DNA of 64,000 nucleotides from Methylomonas sp. MK1 (GCF_000365425.1 NZ_AQOV01000001.1:310001-374000); one strand, 5' to 3'. Shown: positions 52,762 through 62,972, numbered from the stretch's first letter. The notes: generated by a model from the letters alone, not told the origin. Program-made: numbers and translations.

Positions 52762-52851
52762 TAAGACAAACACTAAATTGCCTTTGCCGGATAAACGCTA
52801 GTTTTAAAACCGGCCGGACCTCGCTAACCAATCGGATCTCCCGAGAAATCC

Positions 52852-55800
52852 ATGTGGATCGTTAATATTGCTTTACGCCGCCCCTATACCTTTATCGTGG
52901 CGGCGCTGTTGATTCTATTGTCTACGCCCTACGTGCTGCGGAAAATGCCCACCGATATTTTCCCAACCATCGATATTCCGGTGGTAGCGATGCTGTGGCA
53001 ATACAACGGCATGACCGCCAAGGAAATAGCGGACCGCTTAACGACCACGGTCGAACGCTCCATGGCCTTGATCGACGGCATAGAACACAGTGAATCTTTG
53101 TCTTACAGCGGCGCGGCCGTGGTAAAAGTATTTTTCCATCCGGGCACGGATATTCGCACCGCTATCGCCCAGGTGATGTCCAGCAGTAACTCGGTTTACC
53201 GCTCGCTGCCGACCAATGTCGCACCGCCGCAAGTCATTCAGTATTCGGCCGCCGACCTGCCGTTGGTGCAGTTGGGAATTTCCAGTAGCGTCGTCCCGGA
53301 AACCGATGTCAACGATCTGGTGAATAACATCGCCAGAACCGCATTGCAATCCAAGCCCGGCGTGGCAATGACTAATCCGTTCGGCGCCAAAAGCCGGCAA
53401 ATTACGTTGGATGTCGATGCGCCGGCTCTACTGGCGCGCGGTCTGTCTCCCGCCGATTTAAACGATACGTTGGCAGCGCAAAATCTGATTCTACCCACCG
53501 GCACCGTAAAAATCGGCAGCAACGAATACGACGTCAGCCTGAATGGGGCGGTGGCCGCGATTCCGCGTCTGGCCGACCTGCCGGTGCGCACCGTGAACGG
53601 TGTGACGACGCTGGTCCGCGACGTAGCGACAGTGCGCGACGGCGCGGCGCCAGTGACCACCATCGCCCGCCAAAATGGCGAGCGTGGCATTCTGACCTCA
53701 ATTTTCAAAGTCGGTCGCACCTCGACCCTGGAAGTAGTGGAACACGTCCGGCAGACCATCCCGAAAATGCTGGGGATGATGCCGGAAGGTATCAATATGC
53801 GCTTGATGTTCGACCAATCGCTGTTCGTGAAAGCCGCAATCGGCAACGTGTTGCACGAGGCACTGATTGCCGCCGGCCTCACTGCGGCGATGATCCTGCT
53901 GTTTCTGGGTAACTGGCGCACCACCTGTATTATTGCAGTGTCGATACCGCTGTCGATTATGTGTTCCTTGATTGCCCTATATCTAGTCGGCGAAACCATC
54001 AATCTGATGACGATGGGCGGTTTGGCCTTGGCGGTGGGGATATTGGTAGACGATGCCACCGTGGAGATCGAAAACATCGAGCGGCAAATGCTGCTGGGCA
54101 AGAATCCGCATCAAGCCATCCTGGACGGCGCAGCGGAAATCGCGATGCCGGCGTTGGTGTCGACCTTATGCATCTGTATCGTGTTTGTGCCAATGTTTTT
54201 CCTGTCCGGCGTAGCGCGTAGCCTGTTTGTGCCGATGGCGGAAGCGGTGGTATTTGCCATGCTAGCGTCTTACGTTTTATCGCGCACCCTTGTACCGACG
54301 CTGGTGATGTATGTGATGTCCGGCCATCACGGCCATACCGATGCACCGCCGACCAACGCGCTGGCACGGGGCTTTCAACGCCTGCATCACGCCTTCGAAC
54401 GCGGCTTCGAACAGTTTCGCGGCCACTATCTGATCTTGGCCAGTCATTTGCTCAAACACCGCTTGCGCTACAGTTCGGCGATTTTAGGCTTTTGCTTGGC
54501 ATCCCTGGGTCTGGTGCCGCTGCTCGGAGAAGATTTGTTTCCGGCGGTGGATGCCGGGCAGATTCGCTTGCACGTCCGCGCACCGTCCGGTACCCGCATC
54601 GAGGAAATGCCGCAACAGATCGACGCGGTGGAAAAAGTCATTCGCGGCATCATTCCCGCCGAGGAGATTGCCGATCTACTGGACATCATCGGCGGCCCCT
54701 ATAGCACGCGTAACACCTTGTTTGGCAATTCCGGCACCGTGGAAACCGCCGACACCGAAATTATGATTTCGCTACGACCAGGCAACCATGCCCCCAGCGC
54801 CGACTATATCAAACGCCTGCGCGCGGAACTGCCCGGACGCTTCCCCAACCTGGAATTCTTCTTCCAACCCGCCGATCAGGTCAGCCAGACTTTGAATTTC
54901 GGCGTGCCCGCCCCTATCGACATCCAATTCATCGGTGGTAAGCCGGACGAAGTGATGCCGCAGGTCATCGCCTTGCAAAATCGCTTGAGGCAAGTTCCCG
55001 GCATCGTCGATGCGCATATTTATCAACGCATGAATCGGCCGGCGCTGGATTTGGAAATGAATCGCCAGCAATTGCAGCAACTGGGTTTGTCAGCTCGGGA
55101 TCTGGCGCAAAATCTTTTACTGACCCTGAGCGGCAGCATGCAGACCGCGCCGTCATTCTGGCTGAATCCGGCCAACGGCAATTCGGTGAATATCGGCGTG
55201 ATGGGTAATCCGCTGGACTTGGACAATCTGGATGCATTGATGCGCACGCCGGTCGGCGGCGGTAACGGCCAGCCGCAATTGCTGGGCAATTTAGTCAAAC
55301 TGAAACGCACCGTGTTACCGGTCGCGGTAACGCATTACAACGCCAATAATGTGTTCGATATTTACGCCAGCGTCGAAGGCCGCGATTTGGGTTCGGTGAG
55401 CCGGGAAATCGAAACGCTGGTTGCTGACAGCCGCGGCCATTTGCCGCGCGGCGTCGAATTGAGCGTGCGCGGCCAAATCGAAACCCTGAAAAGCTCGTTC
55501 ACCGGTTTGGGTGCCGGCTTGGCCGTGGCGATTGTGATGCTGTATCTGCTGCTGGTAGTCAATTTTCAATCCTGGCTGGACCCGCTGATTATCGTCAGCG
55601 CCCTGCCCGCCGCTCTAGCCGGCATCGCCTGGACCCTATTTTTGACCGGCACCACGCTAAGCATCCCGGCCTTGACCGGCAGCATCATGGCGATGGGCGT
55701 CGTCACCGCCAATAGCATTTTGCTGGTGTCGTTTGCCCGTACTCGCTTGGCTGATGGCGTACCACCGGTGACGGCCGCTTTGGAAGCCGCCGCCACCCGG

Positions 55801-56028
55801 CTCAGACCGGTACTAATGACCGCCTTTGCGATGATCGTCGGCATGTTACCGATGGCAATTGGCTGGGGCGAAGGCGCCGAACAAAATGCGCCGCTGGGCC
55901 GCGCGGTGATAGGTGGCCTGGCCTTTGCCACGGTGTCCACTTTACTGTTCGTGCCACTGGTGTTTGCCGGCGCCCATCGCTGGCTGGCACACCGACTTTC
56001 GCATCGTACAAGCTTTGTAACTCCATAA
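52852..56028 (+). CDS. RND efflux pump inner-membrane subunit (AcrB/HAE1-like)
   Basis: Proton-driven RND transporter of 1058 residues with twelve membrane segments and two large periplasmic loops. The N-terminus is MWIVNIALRRPYTFIVAALLILLSTPYVLRKMPTDIFPTIDIPVV in part, and TM4 carries the proton-relay pair in GILVDDATVEIENIERQM. A histidine-containing linker (SGHHGHTDAPPTN) follows TM6. It pumps small molecules or metals out of the periplasm or membrane; specificity is unknown. The adaptor gene follows after 6 nt. The unit has a sigma-54 promoter with two perfect activator sites, unusual for an RND pump. Confidence 0.93.
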   Translation: MWIVNIALRRPYTFIVAALLILLSTPYVLRKMPTDIFPTIDIPVVAMLWQYNGMTAKEIADRLTTTVERSMALIDGIEHSESLSYSGAAVVKVFFHPGTDIRTAIAQVMSSSNSVYRSLPTNVAPPQVIQYSAADLPLVQLGISSSVVPETDVNDLVNNIARTALQSKPGVAMTNPFGAKSRQITLDVDAPALLARGLSPADLNDTLAAQNLILPTGTVKIGSNEYDVSLNGAVAAIPRLADLPVRTVNGVTTLVRDVATVRDGAAPVTTIARQNGERGILTSIFKVGRTSTLEVVEHVRQTIPKMLGMMPEGINMRLMFDQSLFVKAAIGNVLHEALIAAGLTAAMILLFLGNWRTTCIIAVSIPLSIMCSLIALYLVGETINLMTMGGLALAVGILVDDATVEIENIERQMLLGKNPHQAILDGAAEIAMPALVSTLCICIVFVPMFFLSGVARSLFVPMAEAVVFAMLASYVLSRTLVPTLVMYVMSGHHGHTDAPPTNALARGFQRLHHAFERGFEQFRGHYLILASHLLKHRLRYSSAILGFCLASLGLVPLLGEDLFPAVDAGQIRLHVRAPSGTRIEEMPQQIDAVEKVIRGIIPAEEIADLLDIIGGPYSTRNTLFGNSGTVETADTEIMISLRPGNHAPSADYIKRLRAELPGRFPNLEFFFQPADQVSQTLNFGVPAPIDIQFIGGKPDEVMPQVIALQNRLRQVPGIVDAHIYQRMNRPALDLEMNRQQLQQLGLSARDLAQNLLLTLSGSMQTAPSFWLNPANGNSVNIGVMGNPLDLDNLDALMRTPVGGGNGQPQLLGNLVKLKRTVLPVAVTHYNANNVFDIYASVEGRDLGSVSREIETLVADSRGHLPRGVELSVRGQIETLKSSFTGLGAGLAVAIVMLYLLLVVNFQSWLDPLIIVSALPAALAGIAWTLFLTGTTLSIPALTGSIMAMGVVTANSILLVSFARTRLADGVPPVTAALEAAATRLRPVLMTAFAMIVGMLPMAIGWGEGAEQNAPLGRAVIGGLAFATVSTLLFVPLVFAGAHRWLAHRLSHRTSFVTP

Positions 56029-56034
56029 AATCTT

Positions 56035-57252
56035 ATGAATAGCATCCCTTCATCACCCTTTGCTCGACCGGCTTCCGACCATTCGCACCGCACCCTGCTG
56101 GTAGTAAAACGGCTCGGTTTGGGACTACTGCTGTTGCTCCTGCTGGCCGGCGCCTGGCGCTTGGCGCAGAACCTACAGCAAGCGGAGAGCTTGCAGGCAC
56201 AAACTGCGGCCAGCCAGCAGCGTAGCGTGATTGCGGCGCATTCCCGGCCCGGCGAGGCGACCCGCAAACTGGTATTGCCCGCCAGTTTGCGCGGCAACAC
56301 CGAAACCCAACTCTACGCGCGCAGCAACGGCTACTTGAGCGCTTGGCACAAAACCATAGGCGATCAGGTTAAGAAAGGTGACTTGTTGGCGGTGATCGAC
56401 GTACCCGAGCTTGAACAGGAACTGGCCCAATCCAGGGCGGCGCTGGCCCAAGTGAAAGCCCGGCTGGAACTAACTCGCACCACCCTGCAGCGCTGGACGC
56501 AGTTAAACGGCACCGACAGCGGCACGCAACAGGAATTCGACGAAAAACGTAGTGCTTTCCTGCAAGCCGAAGCCGATTTCTCTGCCGCGCAAGCCAATGT
56601 CAAACGTCTGGAAAATATCGAAGGCTATCGGCGCATCGTCGCGCCGTTTTCCGGGGTGATAACCCGCCGAGCAGTCGATGTGGGCAGTTTAATCGTGGCC
56701 GGCAGTCAGGAGTTGTTTGCCTTGACTCAAACCGACCCCTTGCGGTTGACGGTTTGGGTGCCGCAAGTCTACGCGGACGACATCAAGGCCGGCCAGGAAG
56801 TCTCGGTCAGAGTACTGGATTCGCAAGGCAAGCCGGTTAGCGCCCATGTGGATCATGTCGCCGGCGCGCTGGACCCGGTCAACCGTTCCCGGCAGGTGGA
56901 TATTACCCTGCCCAACAAGGACGGTAAGTTACTGCCCGGCTCCTACGTGGAAATCTCCATCAACGTCGCCGGCAAATCCAGCCCCTTGGTGGTGCCGGCT
57001 AATGTGTTGGTGATCGATCAAGCTGGTCCGCATGTGGTAGTGGTCGATGCGGAACATCGCGTGGCGTTTCGCCCGGTAAAATTGGGCCGCGACTTCGGCC
57101 GCGAACTGGAAATATTGGAAGGCATCTCCGCCAGCGATACCTTGGTCGCCAGCCCCTCGGATCTATTGGTGGAAGGCGAAACCGTGAGCGTGGTGGAAGC
57201 TCAAGCAAAGCCGGCGGAGAAACCCAAGGACAAAACCGCCGGCAAATCGTGA
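56035..57252 (+). CDS. RND periplasmic adaptor (membrane fusion protein, HlyD family)
   Basis: Adaptor of 405 residues anchored by an N-terminal helix (LGLGLLLLLLLAGAWRLAQ). Lipoyl halves (GNTETQLYARSNGYLSAWHKTIGDQVKKGDLLAVID) flank a coiled-coil hairpin (QSRAALAQVKARLELTRTTLQRW), followed by the beta-barrel and membrane-proximal domains (VDVGSLIVAGSQELFALTQTDPLRL). A Lys/Pro-rich tail ends the protein. It links the preceding RND pump to an outer-membrane channel that is not encoded nearby. Confidence 0.92.
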   Translation: MNSIPSSPFARPASDHSHRTLLVVKRLGLGLLLLLLLAGAWRLAQNLQQAESLQAQTAASQQRSVIAAHSRPGEATRKLVLPASLRGNTETQLYARSNGYLSAWHKTIGDQVKKGDLLAVIDVPELEQELAQSRAALAQVKARLELTRTTLQRWTQLNGTDSGTQQEFDEKRSAFLQAEADFSAAQANVKRLENIEGYRRIVAPFSGVITRRAVDVGSLIVAGSQELFALTQTDPLRLTVWVPQVYADDIKAGQEVSVRVLDSQGKPVSAHVDHVAGALDPVNRSRQVDITLPNKDGKLLPGSYVEISINVAGKSSPLVVPANVLVIDQAGPHVVVVDAEHRVAFRPVKLGRDFGRELEILEGISASDTLVASPSDLLVEGETVSVVEAQAKPAEKPKDKTAGKS

Positions 57253-57551
57253 AACATTTCAGTAATCCGTAGCAGGGCGAACCATCCGCTTACGATACCC
57301 AAACGGCATGTGGCGCTGGTCTCATGCCGGCCAACAAGACCGGTTCCACCGTGTTACCCGAACGTTGGGTCGCCGAACGCCCCCTACCTGAAACGAGTCT
57401 GGCTGGTCACGCACCATGGTAGTTTGACCCGGTTTCTGTAGCCTGGGTTTGGCCGGCAGAAACCAGAATGCCGGCTTGCCGGTCCGCCGGGTGATTAATT
57501 TTTGTCTACACCCTCTTAGTAAAAAGTTTCTTGGGGAAACAGCCATCATCG
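57253..57551. other. Convergent intergenic region
   Basis: No gene is supported between the adaptor gene and the convergent acetyltransferase gene. A small hairpin CCGGCTTGCCGG lies near 57470-57482; otherwise I see nothing definable. Confidence 0.3.
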
Positions 57552-58046
57552 CTACGAACCGGAGTTTAGGGCTGAGGTTGGCAATTGCATCGGTACAAAT
57601 GCCACGCCTTTGTCCTCAATCTTTGGCCCCAGCGGCTGAAAGCCCAACCGAACATAAAACGGCACAGAGGGCAGCGAGGCATTCACCGTGAAGGTCTCCG
57701 ACGGGCTTGCGGCCAACGATAACGCGATGGCGCGCAACGCCAATGCCGTGCCGATACCTTGGTATTGGCAGGCAGGCGCAACAAACAGATGAAACAGATG
57801 CCGGGCATCGCGGACGGCAACGACGCCGGCAAGCTTACCGTTTAGCCAACCCACGAGATAAAGAAAATTGGCATCGTTGATATAACTGCCAATCGCTTGA
57901 GGGCTGATGCTCGAATAAAACAACTCGGCGCCGTCGCCAGCCGGGGAAATCGTACAACAGTTGGCAACACTGCAAATCAGTTGGCTGACGCATTCGGCAT
58001 CGGTCGCTGCGGCGGGACGAATAATCAACGGCGAGTTTGTCGTCAT
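57552..58046 (-). CDS. GNAT-family N-acetyltransferase
   Basis: Cytoplasmic acetyltransferase of 164 residues with the GNAT fold. It has the IRPAAATDAECVSQLI N-terminal strand-helix and the acetyl-CoA loop HLFHLFVAPACQYQGIGTALALRAI (Q-x-x-G-I-G type), then SLPSVPFYVRLGFQPLGP. The substrate is not predictable. Its start overlaps the stop of the upstream fusion gene by 4 nt (ATGA). Confidence 0.88.
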   Translation of the reverse strand: MTTNSPLIIRPAAATDAECVSQLICSVANCCTISPAGDGAELFYSSISPQAIGSYINDANFLYLVGWLNGKLAGVVAVRDARHLFHLFVAPACQYQGIGTALALRAIALSLAASPSETFTVNASLPSVPFYVRLGFQPLGPKIEDKGVAFVPMQLPTSALNSGS

Positions 58047-59137
58047 GGCTCGGTAGCGGCAATGTCCGGCAAATTCTGGTAAACCAGCTCAACGGTCTGG
58101 TTTTCGGTTAAGGCTTTGACGACAGCCGGCAAAGGTTCCGCCAAGATGCCGGGCAAATCCTGCTCCAGGGGATTCATAATCGGAAAGGCCAATTTCTCCA
58201 GTGGCGGGCAAAAGTCAGCCTCCACGCCGGGCTTGTTGCCGCGCGCATCAACCCGGTACCAACCGTGTTGCGGCAGGTAAACTGCGTTCAAACCGTGCAG
58301 GCAGAAAGGCGGCTGGTCGCCGTCTAACATCAGCCGCTGGTAACACATTCCGGCCGGAATGGCGTTGGCCCGCAGCAGCGCGGCCAACAAATGGCTTTTG
58401 GCATAGCAGTAGCCGGTACCGTGGATTAACACCTCGGAGGCTTTACAGGTCACCGGGTTCAGTCGGTAGTCCCAGCTATGCTTGATTTGGTCGCGGACGA
58501 ATTCGAAACAGCGCTTGGTGATTGCTACCTCATCGGCGCAGCCGTCCGCCAGTTTTGCGGCTTGGGCGACGATGGCCGGATGTTGGCTATCGATATAAAG
58601 ACTACTGTCCAAATATGGACTCATCGCCGCGCGTTCGATTTTCACTAACACGCCGGTGAATAAAGAGACTATTTCTGGCATAGCCAGCAGGTCTGCGTCG
58701 CCGATATTAGCGCTTGGCAAAGGCAATGTGATGGATGCCGCTTCGATCAGCTTGGCCGACATGGTGATCAAGGTTTCCCGGAGTGCAGCGTCGGCATGAT
58801 GGGCGCGTGGCGAAGCGTTCAACACCGCCACCGGCTTATAAGCAAAGCCCTCGAATGCCACCAGCCAATCCAATGCATTTTTAATGGTACCGGTGACGCC
58901 GTGAGCATATTCCGGGCTGGCGATTAGTAAGGCATCCGCCGAGGCAACGGCGTTGCGTAATTGGATCGCAACGTCTGGAGGCGCGCTTTCCAAATCCGGA
59001 TTGTATAAAGGCAATTCGCCCAGCCCGGTAAACAAACAGACATCGATAGAGGCCGGCGCCAAAGTTCTTAGAGCCCGCAGCACGGCGGAATTGATGGACG
59101 CCGCCCGCAAGCTGCCGGATAAAGCCAGTATTTTCAT
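58043..59137 (-). CDS. FMN reductase-transglutaminase-like fusion protein
   Basis: Protein of 364 residues made of two normally separate proteins. Residues about 1-170 are an NADPH-dependent FMN reductase (MKILALSGSLRAASINSAVLRAL, LLIASPEYAHGVTGTIKNALDW). Residues about 173-364 are a transglutaminase-like cysteine-protease fold, beginning MSPYLDSSLYIDSQHPAIV, with the catalytic-type cysteine in HGTGYCYAKSHLLAALLRA and histidine in HGLNAVYLPQHGWYRVDARG. The second part starts at an internal methionine exactly where stand-alone homologues begin, suggesting loss of a stop between neighbouring genes. No frameshift is visible. The joint function is unknown. Confidence 0.85.
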   Translation of the reverse strand: MKILALSGSLRAASINSAVLRALRTLAPASIDVCLFTGLGELPLYNPDLESAPPDVAIQLRNAVASADALLIASPEYAHGVTGTIKNALDWLVAFEGFAYKPVAVLNASPRAHHADAALRETLITMSAKLIEAASITLPLPSANIGDADLLAMPEIVSLFTGVLVKIERAAMSPYLDSSLYIDSQHPAIVAQAAKLADGCADEVAITKRCFEFVRDQIKHSWDYRLNPVTCKASEVLIHGTGYCYAKSHLLAALLRANAIPAGMCYQRLMLDGDQPPFCLHGLNAVYLPQHGWYRVDARGNKPGVEADFCPPLEKLAFPIMNPLEQDLPGILAEPLPAVVKALTENQTVELVYQNLPDIAATEP

Positions 59138-59144
59138 TGCAAAG

Positions 59145-59576
59145 CTAAATGTTAAATACCAGGGAAAAGTGGTGGCTGTTCAGTCGAAAGCCCTTGTTAA
59201 GATACAATCGATGAGCGGAAAAGCGCTGATAGCCGGAATCCAAATGCACACCCGGACAGCCGTTCGCTTGCGCATGTTCGATCAGCCAATCGAGCAAGGC
59301 GCCGGCGAAGCCTTGCGACGTTTCGCCGCTTAGCGTGGCTAAATCATCAATATACAAAACTTTGCCCCAGGCCAAAAACTCGGCGAAACGAAAACCCGCC
59401 ACGCTTTTAACCGTGCCTTGCTGTCTAACAGCCAGAATTTGGTAGGACTGCGTTTGCTGGCGGCGAACCTGAGCCAGAAACTGATCCGCCTCAATATGCG
59501 GGCGCAACTCGTGGAACACCGAAAAACAGGCTTGAATTTCGGCGTCGGTATCGGCAATAAATATATCGAGAGTCAT
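59145..59576 (-). CDS. GNAT-family N-acetyltransferase
   Basis: Protein of 143 residues, GNAT fold: MTLDIFIADTDAEIQACFSVFHELRPHI at the start, YIDDLATLSGETSQGFAGALLDWLIEHA at the acetyl-CoA site and VHLDSGYQRFSAHRLYLNKGF near the end. This pattern is common among acetyltransferases of unknown target. It lies 7 nt upstream of the fusion gene, so the three genes 59576-57552 form an operon. A TTG seven codons further upstream is a possible alternative start. Confidence 0.84.
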   Translation of the reverse strand: MTLDIFIADTDAEIQACFSVFHELRPHIEADQFLAQVRRQQTQSYQILAVRQQGTVKSVAGFRFAEFLAWGKVLYIDDLATLSGETSQGFAGALLDWLIEHAQANGCPGVHLDSGYQRFSAHRLYLNKGFRLNSHHFSLVFNI

Positions 59577-59681
59577 GGGGTATCGCTTAACAAACAAAAG
59601 GATGGCCGTTGGCTTAAAAGAGCATTTCGATTTTTGCTTTCAGCGCCGAGACTCAAGAGGGCTCACTCGTGTTGAGATGCA

Positions 59682-60602
59682 TCATTTGTTCACGCCTCGC
59701 CCCGCTGCCGGCTTGGCACGTGATCCGTGCGCGCTATTCATAAATACGATAGCGCCGATAATGATCGCCGACGCACTCAGGATGCGCGGCGTGAGCGGTT
59801 CGTTCGCGAACCAGTTACCTAACAACACCGCTACCAGCGGATTGACGTAAGCGTATGTCGCTACCAACGGGATCGGCGCATTCTGCAGTAGCCAGGCGTA
59901 GGACGCGAAACCGATCATAGAGCCAAACACTATCAGATACGCCAAGGCCAGCCAGGAGTTAAGCGATACCTGGGCCAGGTTGAAAACACTCCATTGTTCG
60001 CTTAGCGCACTGACAAGCAACAAGGCAAAGCCGCCGGCCAGCATTTCCGCGCCGGTTGTCATCAGCGCCGTCTTCGGCAAATCCGCGGTCTTGCTGTAGA
60101 TAGAACCCAGAGCCCAAAGCAAACTGGCGAGCAGTAGCGCCGCTACACCGGGCATGTTTAATGGCATACCGTCCGAAAACACCGACGGACCGACCAGCAG
60201 GTAAATTCCCAGAAAGCCTATGATAAGACCGACCAGTACGCGTAGCGTCGGCCGGACGCCGTTAGGTCTGAGTGCGTCGGCAATCACCAGAAACATAGGC
60301 ACGGCACCGATGATCAGTGCGGCGACGCCGGACGGGACGGTTTGTTCGGCCCAACAGACCAAGCCGTTACCGCCGAGCAATAACAAAATACCGACAATAG
60401 CGGCCGAACGCCACTGCCTTAAGGTCGGCGCGGCATCGCCGGCCAAACGCCGCCAGGCCAGCAAAATGGCGCCGGAAACCACAAAACGCAATCCGGCCGA
60501 CAAAAATGGCGGTAACGTTTCAACCACGAAGCGGATCATCAAATAAGTCGATCCCCACACCAGATAAACGGCCAGCAACGCGGCCCAAACCTTAACTCTC
60601 AT
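59682..60602 (-). CDS. DMT-family exporter (EamA, YedA-like)
   Basis: Inner-membrane exporter of 306 residues with ten predicted membrane segments in two EamA repeats. The first begins VWAALLAVYLVWGSTYLMIRFVVETLPPFLSAGLRF, and the second ends with the typical PLVATYAYVNPLVAVLLGNWFANEPLTPRILSASAIII in part. YedA-like members export metabolites or amino acids. The start MRVKVWAALL at 60602 is chosen over a long upstream extension lacking membrane character. The 305-bp gap 60603-60907 holds its promoter and nothing else I can define. Confidence 0.88.
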   Translation of the reverse strand: MRVKVWAALLAVYLVWGSTYLMIRFVVETLPPFLSAGLRFVVSGAILLAWRRLAGDAAPTLRQWRSAAIVGILLLLGGNGLVCWAEQTVPSGVAALIIGAVPMFLVIADALRPNGVRPTLRVLVGLIIGFLGIYLLVGPSVFSDGMPLNMPGVAALLLASLLWALGSIYSKTADLPKTALMTTGAEMLAGGFALLLVSALSEQWSVFNLAQVSLNSWLALAYLIVFGSMIGFASYAWLLQNAPIPLVATYAYVNPLVAVLLGNWFANEPLTPRILSASAIIIGAIVFMNSAHGSRAKPAAGRGVNK

Positions 60603-60907
60603 TCTGCAAACGCCTGAATGATTTCGGTTTCTACTTGCTCCTCTGCCAGCCAAGGGCGTAACGGCCAGGACGTATATTTTTTGTTGCCAATAATTGAGGT
60701 TAGTGCCATGGAACAGCCTATCGGTTGGAAAATCGGTTAAAGCGTATCGAAGCTTTGCTAAGACATGGGTCGCCCACCGGGGCGAAGGTTTGTAACCCGC
60801 CACGCATCCTGCAATGGCAAAGCTTATGCGGTGATAAAACGTCCATGCGTGTGAAAGTGTTGAAGAATGCCAATTGTTTGAGAGTCTGTTAGACCTAATG
60901 GTTTTGC

Positions 60908-62683
60908 TTATTTCTTCCGCAATAAATATCCGGAATAGGCGACAAAATCTTGGCCGTTGATCGTCTCCAGCCGAACGGTTTCCTGCATGCCTCGTCCCAG
61001 CCCAAGAATGACGGCTGCATTTTCCGATACCGGTGCAATGGGAAAAGTCAGATTATTTATGTCGAAAGTGGGGATGGAATACTCCAGCATCAAAAAACCG
61101 TCCCGTTCGCGTAGGGCGCATTTTTCCGGAACCATCGCCTCGCCTTCGGCAAGATTCACAATCTCGTATTCGCCCAGACGACTACGCATGGAGGCAGGAA
61201 TCGGTACGGGTTGAATTTTTTCGCCCAACACAAAGGTTTGCCCTTGCCAATGGGCCAGCGCCAGGTCATGACCGTCGACATGGCGCACCGATACGCCCAC
61301 TTCGGTCAGTTGCTTGGGTTGTAGCGGAATCAATCCCAGCAGCTTGTAGCGAATGCCGAATTTACCATCGTCTCTACCGACCAAATCCATGCTGTTACCG
61401 TTCAGCTCGGTGGTCAGAGTATCGCCATCCGCCGTTAACTTGATGTAGCCCAGCGCGGTTGCATACTGCCCTGCCGCCAGTTGCTGTTCTTGCGGGATTA
61501 AGCCGCGGGTTTCGATCACGGGTGTTTCGGTTTCTTCCGGCAGCGGCATACCGTTTTTTATCGCAACCGCCAGTTTTAGGGCTTTATCGGTGATTTTGTC
61601 GATCAAGTCGCCGGTGGGCGGGGAATTCGCCAACACGACCACGCCCAGCTTGTGTTCCGGCAGCACCGTCAGCAAGCTACGATGAAAAAGCGTGGCTCCG
61701 CCGTGTGCGGCGACATCGCCGATACCGGGCTTGCTGGTAAAGAACCAACCCAAACCAGTTTTGGTGCCCACATCCAGCGCCACATCCTGGTTTTGCTGGC
61801 GCAGCATTTCATGCAGAGTTTCCGGTTTCAATATGAGCCGGCCATTGGTTTTGCCGTCCGCCAAGACCATGGCGATAAAGCGGCTTAGGTCCAAGACATT
61901 CGCGTTCAAGCCCCCGGCCGGCATATCGCGCAGTGCCACTTCCGTCTTTTCCTGATCATTTTTATAGGCTTTCGAGGCCAGTTCCCCCTCGATGCCAAGC
62001 GAAAAAGCCGCATTCGTCATCCCGAGCGGTTTTAACAACTGACGGTCGGCATAACTGCTGAAATCCTGGCCTGTAAGCCGTTCCAACATCGTCCCTAATA
62101 AGGTGATGCCCAGATTCGAATAGGCCCAGATACGATTGGGCGGATAAGCGACGTATTCGTCTTTCAGCATGCCGACAAGCTGACTGAACGGCGCCGGAGT
62201 TTTAGTCCACATGCCATTGCCTCTATCGCCCGGCAAACCGGAATGATGCGTCATGATATTGCGCGGGGTAATCGGACCGGCCTCCGGGAAGCGGCTTTTG
62301 ATCGCGAAATTTGGCAGATAGGTTTGCAACGGTCGATCAATATCCAGTTTGCCTTGCTCGGCGAGTTGCATCACCAGCGTATCGGTGAAGAGCTTGGAGA
62401 TGGAGCCGACTCGATAAACCGTTTCCGGTGTGGCGGCAATCTGCCTGGCTTGATCGGCATAGCCGAAACCTTGCGACCAGACGACCTGCTGATCGTCCAC
62501 CACGGCGATGCTTAAGCCTTCCACATCCTGTTCGGACATTTCCTGTTCAATCAGCCAGGCAAGATGAGCCTTGAGGTAACTGTAATCGCCGCGTTGTACC
62601 GTATCCGGCTTTAGCGGCGGCGAACCGGCGCAACCGCTTAGCAATAGCAATATCGCGCTTAAATATGTCAAATAGGTTTTCAT
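60908..62683 (-). CDS. Class C beta-lactamase-like serine hydrolase, lipoprotein
   Basis: Protein of 591 residues with a lipoprotein signal (LTYLSAILLLLSGCAGS, lipobox LSGC). A beta-lactamase/transpeptidase-like domain (about 30-390) has the SxxK motif GSISKLF and Y-x-N motif YSNLGITLLG, and a C-terminal domain of about 200 residues follows. The family covers esterases, D-aminopeptidases and penicillin-binding-protein homologues, so true beta-lactamase activity is not implied. It stands alone, and the 289-bp upstream gap 62684-62972 contains no other gene. Confidence 0.87.
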   Translation of the reverse strand: MKTYLTYLSAILLLLSGCAGSPPLKPDTVQRGDYSYLKAHLAWLIEQEMSEQDVEGLSIAVVDDQQVVWSQGFGYADQARQIAATPETVYRVGSISKLFTDTLVMQLAEQGKLDIDRPLQTYLPNFAIKSRFPEAGPITPRNIMTHHSGLPGDRGNGMWTKTPAPFSQLVGMLKDEYVAYPPNRIWAYSNLGITLLGTMLERLTGQDFSSYADRQLLKPLGMTNAAFSLGIEGELASKAYKNDQEKTEVALRDMPAGGLNANVLDLSRFIAMVLADGKTNGRLILKPETLHEMLRQQNQDVALDVGTKTGLGWFFTSKPGIGDVAAHGGATLFHRSLLTVLPEHKLGVVVLANSPPTGDLIDKITDKALKLAVAIKNGMPLPEETETPVIETRGLIPQEQQLAAGQYATALGYIKLTADGDTLTTELNGNSMDLVGRDDGKFGIRYKLLGLIPLQPKQLTEVGVSVRHVDGHDLALAHWQGQTFVLGEKIQPVPIPASMRSRLGEYEIVNLAEGEAMVPEKCALRERDGFLMLEYSIPTFDINNLTFPIAPVSENAAVILGLGRGMQETVRLETINGQDFVAYSGYLLRKK

Positions 62684-62972
62684 CTGGTCCTTGAAGGGGT
62701 GATCATCGATTAGTCGGCCAGCAAGATTTTAAGCCCGTGTGGCTGGGGCTGCGAGGCTTTTACCAAAGCTAATGGGGTACGAGGATAGTATTTGGCGAGC
62801 CCATTACAGTCAAACGTTTTAACAGTGCGGCCTTGAGCCTACGCGATGGCAGACTTTAACATCGGAAGTAGTTGCGCGTTGAGTGATGATTACAGTGTTC
62901 ATTTTTTGTGTAACGGTTTGAGTCAGTGTTTTGCCATGTTAGCAAACTCGGCCAGCAATGGGTTCGGAACGA

